DNA of 64,000 nt. Source: an uncultured Pelagibacteraceae bacterium. Its GTDB lineage: Bacteria; Pseudomonadota; Alphaproteobacteria; Pelagibacterales; Pelagibacteraceae. The stretch covers positions 1 through 64,000 of the forward strand of contig CACAUR010000005.1 in NCBI GenBank assembly GCA_902535745.1. The letters run 5' to 3'. Shown here piece by piece: positions 41,355-50,160 of the stretch (its first letter is position 1; every line of letters starts with the position of its first letter). The position numbers and the translations under genes were made by a program. The notes beneath the pieces are model-generated. The model was not told where the DNA came from and ran no database searches. It saw only the letters and a program-made list of their open reading frames with translations.

Positions 41355-43074
41355 TTTTTTCATAATTTTTTTAATTTTAATAGCTTTCACTAAATTTGCT
41401 TTAAGTAATGAACCTGCAGATATTTGGAGTCTTGAGAAAAAGGAAAATAGTGAAGAAAATGTCGTAATTGAAAATACCACAAATGAATTTGAGAATAAAA
41501 AAATTCAAATTAATGCTGGTATTACAGATGACATTAAAGTTTCGGAAGAAAATTTTACAGACAAAAATGATTTAGTTGTTGGGATATATGATCCAGGAAA
41601 ATATGGTTTTGAATTAGACATGTGGACCAAATCAGATGGAAAAAAAATATATGAACTAAAAAAAAAAATAAACTCAATGAATCTTTCTGAGGATGCAAGC
41701 GAGATCTATAAAAAAATTCTCCTTACCAATACTTTTCCACCCAAGAATAATTTGGATAAAAAAAAGTTTTTCGACCTTAAAGCCGAATGGTTAATTAAAA
41801 ATGAAGACCTTGGTTTAATAATTGATTATGTAACTAAAAATTTAAACATAATATCAAATGAAAACTTGATTAAATTTGTTTTAAACGAATATTTATCAAA
41901 GGCAGAAATTAAAGAGGCATGCAGCTTATTTAAAAAGTTAAATCAAAGTTTTAGCGATAATTATCTAAAGAACTTTTCAATATATTGCTTGATACACAGC
42001 AAGCAAAATGATCTTGCTATGATGCGTTTTGATTTAGAAAAGGAATCTGGTTATTCAGATCCTTTTTTTGAGAAAAAATTTAATTCATTAATGGGGCTTT
42101 CAAAAGATGACAATACTTCGTCAGATAAAAATCTATTAAATTTACATCTTTCATTTAATACTATTAAAGACTTTAAATACGTGCCAACAAAAAAAACTTC
42201 AAAGTTATTTTGGACCTATTTAAGATCCAACAATCTGCTAGACAGCACTAGTGATATCGATATTGCCGATGAAGAAAAAATATCATTATTAGAAAAGGCT
42301 ACGCACGAGAGAAACTATAATGAGAAAGATTTACTTAATATTTATAAAAAATTTCAGTTTTCTGTGGATCAACTTCTCAACATAGAAAGGGAAAAAGAGG
42401 ATTTATCAAACATAAAAGCCAGAGCCTTAATGTATCAAGGTATTTTATTAAATGATGATCCTAACAAGGTAACAAAACTTTCTAAAGATTTAAAATCATC
42501 TTTTACTAATGATGGTTTAGAAGATGCCTTTAAAGATGAGTTAAGGTATATTTTGGAGGAATTTGATAAAAGTGAATTAAGTTCAGATTTAACAGATTTT
42601 TATGTTTTAAACTCTAAAGTAGAAAATCCAAATAAAAAAATTAAATACAACAATAAAATTTTACATCAATCAAAAATTATAAATTATTTTATACAAGAAA
42701 AGCCTTCTAAGAAAAAAACTGAAAAAGATCTAAATAATTTTTTAAAAAAAATAAAAAAAAGCAAAAAAAATTATTTAATAACCAAAGATGTAATTGTTAT
42801 TGAATCTTTAAAGTTTGACGGTATTGAAATTAATGAGGAATATAATGATCTTTATACAATTAATGAAAATACTATGCCTATTGATATACAGGTTTTAATA
42901 AATGACGGGGAAATTGGATTGGCAATGTTAAGAATTATAGAAATAATTGGCGAAGATGAACTTAAAAATCTTGGCTCAGAAACTTTATATTTCTTAGTAA
43001 ATGCGTTAAATCAAATGGATATAGATTTAATAAGAAATGAAATCCTTTCTGAAATCTTGCCAGTTAGAGTATAA
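41344..43074 (+). CDS. Exported helical protein of unknown function
   Basis: A large exported protein. The track starts at a TTG at 41311; a second TTG at 41344 gives a cleaner signal peptide (LNNFFIIFLILIAFTKFALS, then NEPADIW) and an 11-bp overlap with the 61-aa gene, so I prefer it (576 aa). Neither start is ATG. The mature part is acidic and almost wholly alpha-helical, with pairs of short helices that look like degenerate TPR-type repeats, and no catalytic motif is visible. It lies 8 bp before def in an apparent operon with def-fmt-truA. Probably periplasmic; function unknown. Confidence 0.75.
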   Translation: MLNNFFIIFLILIAFTKFALSNEPADIWSLEKKENSEENVVIENTTNEFENKKIQINAGITDDIKVSEENFTDKNDLVVGIYDPGKYGFELDMWTKSDGKKIYELKKKINSMNLSEDASEIYKKILLTNTFPPKNNLDKKKFFDLKAEWLIKNEDLGLIIDYVTKNLNIISNENLIKFVLNEYLSKAEIKEACSLFKKLNQSFSDNYLKNFSIYCLIHSKQNDLAMMRFDLEKESGYSDPFFEKKFNSLMGLSKDDNTSSDKNLLNLHLSFNTIKDFKYVPTKKTSKLFWTYLRSNNLLDSTSDIDIADEEKISLLEKATHERNYNEKDLLNIYKKFQFSVDQLLNIEREKEDLSNIKARALMYQGILLNDDPNKVTKLSKDLKSSFTNDGLEDAFKDELRYILEEFDKSELSSDLTDFYVLNSKVENPNKKIKYNNKILHQSKIINYFIQEKPSKKKTEKDLNNFLKKIKKSKKNYLITKDVIVIESLKFDGIEINEEYNDLYTINENTMPIDIQVLINDGEIGLAMLRIIEIIGEDELKNLGSETLYFLVNALNQMDIDLIRNEILSEILPVRV

Positions 43075-43082
43075 ACTTTGTT

Positions 43083-43607
43083 ATGGCAAAAAGAAAAATC
43101 ATACTGGTTCCAGATGAAATCCTTAGAAAAAAATCTGAAAAAATTGAGAAAATAACTTATAAAGAAAAACTGTTAGCGGACGATTTATTTGAAACAATGT
43201 ACAACAATAATGGCATAGGTCTTGCTGCTGTTCAAGTTGGTGTTTTGAGGAGAATGATTGTAATTGATGTTTCAAAAAAAGATGAAGAAAAAAAACCTTT
43301 TTGTTTAATAAATCCAACTATAAAATCTTTTGGTAAAGAAAGTTCTACATATGAAGAAGGATGTTTGTCGATACCCGAAACATTTATTGAAATTGAAAGA
43401 CCAAAAAGCTGTATTGTCGAATATGTTGATATTTTAGGAAATAAAACAAACATGGAATGTGATGGTTTGCTATCCACATGTATTCAACACGAAATTAATC
43501 ACTTAGATGGTAAACTGATCATTGATTTTTTGTCAAAGCTTAAAAAAGAAATTCTTATAAAAAAATTATCTAAAAACAAAAATACGTCTAGTAGAGTTAT
43601 TGTGTAA
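43083..43607 (+). CDS. def: Peptide deformylase
   Basis: Removes the formyl group from new proteins' N-terminal Met. The 174-aa protein has all three motifs: GIGLAAVQVG (motif 1), EEGCLSIPE (motif 2, Cys metal ligand) and QHEINHLDGKL (motif 3, HExxH). The fourth HExxH position reads Asn rather than the usual Asp. Directly followed by fmt with no gap, the standard def-fmt pair. Confidence 0.97.
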   Translation: MAKRKIILVPDEILRKKSEKIEKITYKEKLLADDLFETMYNNNGIGLAAVQVGVLRRMIVIDVSKKDEEKKPFCLINPTIKSFGKESSTYEEGCLSIPETFIEIERPKSCIVEYVDILGNKTNMECDGLLSTCIQHEINHLDGKLIIDFLSKLKKEILIKKLSKNKNTSSRVIV

Positions 43608-44537
43608 ATGCCAGATAATATTATTTTTATGGGTACTTCAAAATTTGCTGTACCTATTCTTGAAAAGATTAGTGAGAGTAAACTCAATATTTCTGTTGTT
43701 TACACACAACCGCCAAAAAAATCAAGCAGGGGAATGAAAATTCAAAAAACTCCAATTCATGCTAAATCTGAATTACTTGGCTTACCAATTAGAACTCCAA
43801 ATAGTCTTAAAAATAATGTTGATGAGTATAATTTTATAAAAAAAATAAAACCCACAATTGTAGTAGTAATTTCATACGGTCAAATTATACCGAAGGAATT
43901 CTTGGAACTTTCCAAAAATGGTTTTTTAAATATTCATGCATCCATCTTGCCCAAATTTAGAGGTGCTGCACCAATACAAAGAGCAATAATGAGCCTGGAT
44001 ATTGAAACGGGAATTAGTTTTATGAAAATTACCGAACACCTGGATACTGGTCCAGTTCTTGAAACTTATAAAATGAAAATTGACTTAAATTTGAATGCAA
44101 CTCAGATTGAAGAAAAATTATCTCAACTGGCGGCTGAAAAAATTATTAAAAACATAGATAAAATTATAAAAGGTGAAGCGAAGTTTAAAGAACAAGACCA
44201 TTCCGAAGCAACATATGCTGAAAAAATAAGTAAAAAAGAGGGAAAAATAATTTGGAATAATAGAGCAAAGAAAATTGTTGGAAAAATAAATGGTTTGTAT
44301 CCCACTCCTGGAGCTTATTTTATGTTTAAAGGAGAGAGATATAAAATTTTAAAAGCTGAGATTGGAAATGGGTCAGGTCAACCTGGAGAAGTTTTAGGTG
44401 ATAATCTTGAGATAGCATGCACAAAAAACGAAAGTATTAAGGTTATTGAAATTCAAAAAGAAGGGAAAAAAGTTCAAGAGATAAATGAATTTTTGAATGG
44501 TTCAAAAATACAAAAAGGCTGCACCCTAAATGAATAG
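43608..44537 (+). CDS. fmt: Methionyl-tRNA formyltransferase
   Basis: Formylates initiator Met-tRNA using 10-formyl-THF. The 309-aa protein has FMGTSKFAVPILEKI, the catalytic NIHASILPKFRGAAPIQRAI (Asn/His) and GISFMKITEHLDTGPVL, then the C-terminal OB-like tRNA-binding domain. It overlaps truA by 8 bp. Confidence 0.97.
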   Translation: MPDNIIFMGTSKFAVPILEKISESKLNISVVYTQPPKKSSRGMKIQKTPIHAKSELLGLPIRTPNSLKNNVDEYNFIKKIKPTIVVVISYGQIIPKEFLELSKNGFLNIHASILPKFRGAAPIQRAIMSLDIETGISFMKITEHLDTGPVLETYKMKIDLNLNATQIEEKLSQLAAEKIIKNIDKIIKGEAKFKEQDHSEATYAEKISKKEGKIIWNNRAKKIVGKINGLYPTPGAYFMFKGERYKILKAEIGNGSGQPGEVLGDNLEIACTKNESIKVIEIQKEGKKVQEINEFLNGSKIQKGCTLNE

Positions 44538-45270
44538 ATATCAAATCCTTATAGAGTACGCAGGTACTAATTATAATGGCTGGCAGATACAGAGAAAGGG
44601 GAAAACAATTCAAGGGAAGATTCAAAATACTATCTCAAAAATTCTTAAAGAAAAGGTAAATGTAATAGGATCAGGTAGAACTGACTCCGGAGTACATGCT
44701 TTAGAACAATCAGCTCATTTTGATACAAGCATTAAAATAGAAGATAGCAATAAATTTTTAAAATCAATTAATCATTTTTTATCTAGATACGGCATTAGTA
44801 TTTTAGACTTAAAAAAAAAAGAACTCACCTTTCACTCTCGATATTCTGCAAAAGCGAGAATATATAAATATGTTATTTTAAATCGTAAATCTGGTTCTGT
44901 ATTAAAAAATAAAAGGTGTTGGCACATAATAAAAAAACTTAATTTAGCAATGATGAAAAAAGGAGCAAAAAAATTAATTGGTACAAAAGATTTTTCAACA
45001 TTTAGATCATCAAGTTGTTCTGCGAAAACTCCAGTAAGAACAATTAAATCAATAAAATTTTTAACCAAAAAAGACATTATTGAGATTGAGATCAAAGCCC
45101 AGTCATTTCTTCAAAATCAGGTAAGATCGATGATCGGTTGCTTGAAGTATGTTGGCGAGAACAAATGGAGTATTCAAAAATTTGACAAGATAATCAAATC
45201 AAAAAAAAGAATTAATTGTGCACCCCCTGCTCCAGCAGAGGGACTTTATTTAACTAAAGTGATTTATTAG
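44530..45270 (+). CDS. truA: tRNA pseudouridine(38-40) synthase TruA
   Basis: Makes pseudouridine at positions 38-40 of the anticodon arm. The 246-aa protein has the catalytic Asp motif GSGRTDSGVHALEQSAHFD, AKARIYKYVI and FLQNQVRSMIGCLKYVG. Last gene of the def-fmt-truA run. Its end overlaps the SET-domain gene on the other strand by 17 bp. Confidence 0.97.
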   Translation: MNRYQILIEYAGTNYNGWQIQRKGKTIQGKIQNTISKILKEKVNVIGSGRTDSGVHALEQSAHFDTSIKIEDSNKFLKSINHFLSRYGISILDLKKKELTFHSRYSAKARIYKYVILNRKSGSVLKNKRCWHIIKKLNLAMMKKGAKKLIGTKDFSTFRSSSCSAKTPVRTIKSIKFLTKKDIIEIEIKAQSFLQNQVRSMIGCLKYVGENKWSIQKFDKIIKSKKRINCAPPAPAEGLYLTKVIY

Positions 45271-45736
45271 TTTTTTTTTTACTAATAGCGAATTTTTTAT
45301 TTATCCTAAACCTAGAACCTGCCCTTACAATATATCCGCAACAATTTTTTGCACCACATTTACAAGGGAACTGTTTATAGTCTTTATCAAATCCAAAACC
45401 ATAATCACAAGTCAGTTCTTCTTCTTTTTTAATATCTCTAATTGCTGATATCCAGATCTTATAACCTTTTCCCTCATAGTCACAATTGTTATTACATGAG
45501 TGATTAATCAAACCTGCGGTATTCCAATTAAAATCTCCATCTAAAGTATATCTATTATTAAGTGTGAATAAATAGATTGGTTTATTATTGTCAAATTTTT
45601 CTGACTCCTCAACTTCTTTATTAGTAATGATTTTTCCAATATAATTAATTATTTTAGTTCCTTCTTTAATATCTTTAGTTGCATATAAACCTCGTCTGTT
45701 GTCTATTTTAGACTTTTTGATCTTATACAGTTTCAT
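45254..45736 (-). CDS. SET-domain protein-lysine methyltransferase with post-SET motif
   Basis: A 160-aa protein consisting almost only of a SET domain: N-terminal GRGLYATKDIKEGTKIINYIG-like start (here RRGLYATKDI), the cofactor-pocket motif LINHSCNNNCDY, and EELTCDYGFGF. A post-SET Cys cluster (PCKCGAKNCCGYI) follows, which in eukaryotic enzymes binds zinc near the active site. It should transfer methyl groups from SAM to lysine side chains; the target is unknown. Its start shares one base with the HDAC-family gene's stop, so the two are translationally coupled. Confidence 0.9.
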   Translation of the reverse strand: MKLYKIKKSKIDNRRGLYATKDIKEGTKIINYIGKIITNKEVEESEKFDNNKPIYLFTLNNRYTLDGDFNWNTAGLINHSCNNNCDYEGKGYKIWISAIRDIKKEEELTCDYGFGFDKDYKQFPCKCGAKNCCGYIVRAGSRFRINKKFAISKKKTNKSL

Positions 45737-46659
45737 TAATTATTTTCTTCGAGAGCATTTACATGATTAAATGCGCTATCTGCAAGGGCATTAAGGTCGT
45801 ACCCTCCCTCCAACACTGATATTACTTTTCCACTAGTGAATTCGTTTGTTGCTTTAAGAGTTTTTTTTGTAATCTCATAAAAATCTTCAGATTTTAATTC
45901 AAACTGTGCTAAAGGATCGGCAATATTTGCGTCAAAGCCCATGCTTAAGATCAAAAATTCAGGTTTAAATTCAACCAGTTTATCTAAAACTCTATCCAAA
46001 GCATTCATATATTTCTCTGATGTAGTCCCAGCAGGAAGAGGCACATTGAAAATATTATTATGTTTACCTTTTTCTTTTTCACTTCCAGTGCCTGGATAAA
46101 ATGGATATTGGTGTGTAGATAAGTATAGAACATTTTTATTATCGAAAAAGATATCTTGTGTCCCATTTCCATGATGGACATCAGGATCGAAAATTGCAAT
46201 TTTTTTATATTTATACTCTTCTATTAGATAATGGGCGGCAACTGCGCAATTATTATATATACAAAAACCCATCGCTTTACTTTTTTCTGCATGGTGGCCA
46301 GGAGGCCTCACTGCACAAAAAGCATTTTTAAATTTGTTCTGTTCAATACCGTCTATTGCTTTTATTACTGATCCTACTGCATCAATTGTAGCATCTTCAC
46401 TTCCGGGTGAAATTATAGTGTCCCCATCCAAAAATTTTAATCCTTGATTAGGAAAACTTTTTTTGACCATATTAACATAATTTTCATCATGTGCTTTTTT
46501 AAGTATTTTATGATCAAAAGTAGTTGGCTTATCCCATATTAAATTTTTATTTTTTTTTAGTCTTTGAGTTATTGCCGTTACTCTTTTTGGTTGTTCTGGA
46601 TGACCATCACCTGTTAAATGATTAACCGAAGTTTTTGAAGATATTATCGCAGTTTTCAC
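45736..46659 (-). CDS. Histone deacetylase-family deacylase
   Basis: A zinc-dependent hydrolase of the HDAC/acetylpolyamine amidohydrolase family, 307 aa. Active-site motifs are complete: RPPGHHAEKSKAMGFC (tandem His), FDPDVHHGNGTQDIF (Asp and His ligands), LSMGFDANIADP (Asp ligand) and LEGGYDLNALA (GGY transition-state loop). The sequence type is close to the class II-like bacterial deacetylases. It overlaps dapE and the SET gene by 1 bp each, inside the lysine-biosynthesis operon. Substrate could be acetyl-lysine in proteins or a small acetylated amine. Confidence 0.92.
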   Translation of the reverse strand: MKTAIISSKTSVNHLTGDGHPEQPKRVTAITQRLKKNKNLIWDKPTTFDHKILKKAHDENYVNMVKKSFPNQGLKFLDGDTIISPGSEDATIDAVGSVIKAIDGIEQNKFKNAFCAVRPPGHHAEKSKAMGFCIYNNCAVAAHYLIEEYKYKKIAIFDPDVHHGNGTQDIFFDNKNVLYLSTHQYPFYPGTGSEKEKGKHNNIFNVPLPAGTTSEKYMNALDRVLDKLVEFKPEFLILSMGFDANIADPLAQFELKSEDFYEITKKTLKATNEFTSGKVISVLEGGYDLNALADSAFNHVNALEENN

Positions 46660-47813
46660 TAAAAATAGTTATAAAGAATGTTAGCATAAATTTTTGTTAA
46701 TTTCTTAAGATCATTTAAAGATACTGCTTCATCAACTTTATGCATTGTCTTACCTACAAGGCCAAATTCCAAACATGGAGAAATATTTTTTAGAAATCTA
46801 GCATCAGATGTTCCTCCAGTTGTCGAAAGTTTTGGTTTAATTTTAGTAAATTTTTTTACAACATTCTGTATCATATTTGTTGTAGCGTTTTGTTTTGTTA
46901 AAAATGCCTCACCAGATACTCGATAATCTATTTTAAATTTTGATTTATTTTTTGTATTAATTTTGCTTAAAATTTTATTAATTCTTTTTTTGATAGAACC
47001 TGATGAGTGCTTGTTATTAAATCTTATATTAAAAGTTGCATTAGCAACTCTTGGAATAACATTATCAGCGTTATTATTAATGTTTATTTTCGTAATCTCT
47101 AAATTTGTTGGCTGAAAGTTTTTGGCACCTTTATCGAACTTTATATTTTTTAATTCATTTAAAACTTTAACAATTATCGTTGAGGGATTATTTGCCCTAT
47201 GAGGATAAGCAACATGCCCTTGCATACCAATTATTTCTATTTTTCCAGTTAAACTTCCTCTTCGACCAATTTTTATCATTTCTCCTAATTTATTTGGATT
47301 TGTTGGTTCACCAACCAAACAAAAATTAATTTTTTCCCCCCTTTTTTTTAAATAATCTACGACTTTTTTTGTACCATTTACTGCATCTCCTTCTTCATCA
47401 CCTGTTATTAATAGACTAATTGATCCATTGAAACTTTTATTATTATTCAAAAAAATACTTACGGCTGAAACAAAAGCAGCTACTGAGCCTTTCATATCAT
47501 TCGCACCTCTACCAATTAAATGACCTTTTTTGACAGTTGGTCTGAAAGGATTAATTGTCCAGTCTTTTATATCTCCAGGGGGCACAACATCTAAGTGGCC
47601 CGCAAAACAAAAATTAGGCCCTTTACTTCCTAACCTAGCATATAAATTTTTCACTGGTTGAAAGTTTTTTTCTTTAAAATTCAAAATTTTAGTTTTGAAA
47701 CCCATTTTCTTTAATTTTTTTTCTAAAAATTTCATTACACCAGCGTCTCTGGGTGTAACTGATGGAAACTTCATTAGCTCTTTGGCTAATTGTAATTCAT
47801 TTATTTTTTGCAT
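46659..47813 (-). CDS. dapE: Succinyl-diaminopimelate desuccinylase
   Basis: Releases succinate from N-succinyl-LL-DAP in lysine and cell-wall synthesis. The 384-aa M20 metallopeptidase-fold protein has metal ligands in FAGHLDVVPPGD, GRGANDMKGS and TGDEEGDAVNG (catalytic Glu), LVGEPT, and a C-terminal TTGGTSDARFL. A dimerisation domain is inserted at about 180-290. It lies 2 bp after dapD. Confidence 0.96.
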   Translation of the reverse strand: MQKINELQLAKELMKFPSVTPRDAGVMKFLEKKLKKMGFKTKILNFKEKNFQPVKNLYARLGSKGPNFCFAGHLDVVPPGDIKDWTINPFRPTVKKGHLIGRGANDMKGSVAAFVSAVSIFLNNNKSFNGSISLLITGDEEGDAVNGTKKVVDYLKKRGEKINFCLVGEPTNPNKLGEMIKIGRRGSLTGKIEIIGMQGHVAYPHRANNPSTIIVKVLNELKNIKFDKGAKNFQPTNLEITKININNNADNVIPRVANATFNIRFNNKHSSGSIKKRINKILSKINTKNKSKFKIDYRVSGEAFLTKQNATTNMIQNVVKKFTKIKPKLSTTGGTSDARFLKNISPCLEFGLVGKTMHKVDEAVSLNDLKKLTKIYANILYNYF

Positions 47814-47815
47814 AA

Positions 47816-48619
47816 TTAGTCTCTTAAAAGATCGTTAATTGATGTCTTTGACCTCGTCTTTGCGTCCACAGTTTTTATTATATGAACAGCATAAAGATCA
47901 TTATGAGTGCCAGGTACTACGACCGAATAAGGTGGAACATGCCCTTTTGTAACCTCACCATTTGATCTATTTACAATTTTTGTACTTTGACCAATGTAAC
48001 ATCCCATTGAAAGAACGCTTCCTTCTCCCACTATAACACCCTCTACAACTTCTGACATTGCTCCAACAAAAACATTATTCTCAATTATAGTTGGAAGTGC
48101 TTGAGCTGGTTCTAAGACTCCACCAATACCTGAACCAGCCGATATATGACAATTTTCTCCGATTTGACAGCAGCTACCAGCTCTACTAAAAGTATCCATC
48201 ATTGTTCCAGCACCGATGTACGCTCCTATGTTTACATAACAAGGCATGAGCACTGCATTTTTTCCAATGAAAGATCCTGGTCTTACTGGACTGTTTGGTG
48301 TCATTCGAAATCCAGCAGCCTTATGTTGTTCCTTTGTCCAATTAGCTGTTTTACCTTTTAATAAGTGAGCTTTATCGTACCAGCTACTATACGGACCGCT
48401 TAAATTATCCATAGGGTAAATTCTAAAACTAAGCATGATAGCCTTTTTTAGATGTTGATGAGTTTTCCATTCCCCATTAATTTTTTCTGCTACTCGAGAC
48501 TTACCACTATCTAAATCTTTAATTACTTGGTTTATTGCATCCTTTAAAGATTGATCTGAATCTTGATTTACTTGGTCTTTTTTTTCCCAAGCGTCATTAA
48601 TTATTTTTTCTAAGGACAT
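47816..48619 (-). CDS. dapD: Tetrahydrodipicolinate N-succinyltransferase
   Basis: Uses succinyl-CoA to open the succinylase branch of DAP synthesis. The 267-aa protein has an N-terminal helical domain and a left-handed beta-helix of hexapeptide repeats (PGSFIGKNAVLMPCYVNIGAYIG, GTMMDTFSRAGSCCQIG, VFVGAMSEVVEGVIVGEG), as in all DapD trimers. Followed by dapE. Length is near the usual 275 aa. Confidence 0.97.
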   Translation of the reverse strand: MSLEKIINDAWEKKDQVNQDSDQSLKDAINQVIKDLDSGKSRVAEKINGEWKTHQHLKKAIMLSFRIYPMDNLSGPYSSWYDKAHLLKGKTANWTKEQHKAAGFRMTPNSPVRPGSFIGKNAVLMPCYVNIGAYIGAGTMMDTFSRAGSCCQIGENCHISAGSGIGGVLEPAQALPTIIENNVFVGAMSEVVEGVIVGEGSVLSMGCYIGQSTKIVNRSNGEVTKGHVPPYSVVVPGTHNDLYAVHIIKTVDAKTRSKTSINDLLRD

Positions 48620-48622
48620 AAT

Positions 48623-49315
48623 TTATTTACTTTTTAATAACCTTATTTCTTTAAGAAATAAAGATAGATTTTCAATTTTATGAGAAATATAATCTTTATC
48701 AGAGTCAATTTTTCCAAAATGTTCGTCATTGATTAACCAAACAGTTGTACAGCCTTTTTCAAAGCCAATACTTAAATTTTTAGCTATATCTTCAATATAA
48801 ATTGTTTCTTTGGGTTTAATACCAAATTTTTTGACCATTAAATCAAAGGTCTGGGCTTCTGGTTTAGGAACATATCCAGCGTCTTTTATATCGAATACTT
48901 TTTCTTTTTCAAAAAGATCATAAATACCTAATCGGGTCAAAATATTTTGAGCATGCTCAGCGCTACCATTTGTAAAAATAAATTTTTCCATATCTAAATT
49001 CTCTAGTTCATTTCGTAATATTTTGTCTTCTTTCATAAATGAAATGTCAATATCATGTACATATTTAAGAAACTCATCTCCAATAACATTATGATGTAAC
49101 ATTAGACCGTTAAGGCTGGTATTGTACTTGTAAAAATAATTAGTTTGAAGTTCTTTTGCCTTTTTTTCATCTAAACCAAGTTTTTCCTGAATAAAAAGAG
49201 TCATTCTTTTTGATACAAGACCGAAGACTTTTTCTAAAGGATAGCCATTGTGAGAACCATAGCAAACCCCGTCAAGGTCCAAAAGAAGGTATTTCATTTC
49301 TTTTAAACTTTTCAT
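48623..49315 (-). CDS. HAD-family pyrimidine 5'-nucleotidase-like hydrolase
   Basis: A 230-aa HAD phosphatase. Motif I is LLLDLDGVCYGS (DxD nucleophile), motif II is FIFTNGS, motif III Lys is in VPKPEAQTF, and motif IV is YIEDIAKNLSIG. The helical cap and the Asn/His-rich YKYNTSLNGLMLHH segment match the SDT1-like pyrimidine 5'-nucleotidase group, which alphaproteobacteria commonly encode between argB and dapD. In motif I the usual DxDNT appears as DLDGV. Overlaps argB by 4 bp. Confidence 0.85.
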   Translation of the reverse strand: MKSLKEMKYLLLDLDGVCYGSHNGYPLEKVFGLVSKRMTLFIQEKLGLDEKKAKELQTNYFYKYNTSLNGLMLHHNVIGDEFLKYVHDIDISFMKEDKILRNELENLDMEKFIFTNGSAEHAQNILTRLGIYDLFEKEKVFDIKDAGYVPKPEAQTFDLMVKKFGIKPKETIYIEDIAKNLSIGFEKGCTTVWLINDEHFGKIDSDKDYISHKIENLSLFLKEIRLLKSK

Positions 49316-50160
49316 TTTCTTATTAATGTACCTGATCCTTTGTCGGAAAATAATTCAAACAAAACTGAACGAGGTTTACGACCGTCAATTATACCAACTG
49401 CAGTTACATCGTTTTTTACAGCATCAAGGCAAGTATTTATTTTTGGTATCATACCCTCAGTAATTGTTTTATCCTCTATCATTTCGGTTATTTTTAAAGA
49501 ATTGATTTCTGAAATAAGTTTTTTCTCTCTATTCAAAACGCCCTCAACATTTGTCATTAAAAGAAGTCTTCTTGATTTAAGAGATTTCGCAACTGCTCCA
49601 GCTGCATGATCTCCGTTAATATTATAGGTCTGTTTATTCTCTCCTAGCCCTAAAGGGGAGATAATAGGTATAATATTATTTTTTAATTTTTTAAAAATAG
49701 TTTCTGTATTAATTTTGTCAGGAATTCCCACGAAACCAAGTTCCTTTTGTTCAGGAATAATTTTTATAACATTATCTTTTTTTGTATGTAGTGAGGCTGC
49801 CTGGGACCCAATTTTTTTTAGAGAATTTACAATATCTTCATTAAAGTCAATAAGCACTGTCTCAACGACATTTATAATTTTTTCATCAGTAACTCTAAGA
49901 CCTCTTACAAATTTTGACTCAATATTTTGTTTAGACAACTCCCTTTTTATTCTTGGCCCTCCTCCGTGCACAACAACCACTTGCAAACCAAGCTTGTTAA
50001 GTACACTTAAATCTTTGATAAAATTATCAAAAATTTTTCTATCAATAAATACATTGCCCCCATACTTTATAACTATTATTTCATTTTTGTATTTCTCAAC
50101 ATATTTTAAAACTTCTTCGACTGGCGGTCCGTCAGTAGGTAAGATCTTTTTTAAATCCAT
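49312..50160 (-). CDS. argB: Acetylglutamate kinase
   Basis: Phosphorylates N-acetylglutamate in arginine synthesis. I start at the ATG at 50160 (MDLKKILPTDGPPVEEVLKY), which overlaps the yidC stop by one base (TAATG) and gives 282 aa; the track's longer N-terminus is yidC sequence in another frame. Motifs: IVIKYGGNVFID, VVVHGGGPRIKREL, the arginine-sensitive-type RGLRVTDEK, NINGDHAAGAVAKSL and KINTCLDAV. In many alphaproteobacteria engB sits between yidC and argB; here it is absent. Confidence 0.95.
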   Translation of the reverse strand: MDLKKILPTDGPPVEEVLKYVEKYKNEIIVIKYGGNVFIDRKIFDNFIKDLSVLNKLGLQVVVVHGGGPRIKRELSKQNIESKFVRGLRVTDEKIINVVETVLIDFNEDIVNSLKKIGSQAASLHTKKDNVIKIIPEQKELGFVGIPDKINTETIFKKLKNNIIPIISPLGLGENKQTYNINGDHAAGAVAKSLKSRRLLLMTNVEGVLNREKKLISEINSLKITEMIEDKTITEGMIPKINTCLDAVKNDVTAVGIIDGRKPRSVLFELFSDKGSGTLIRK

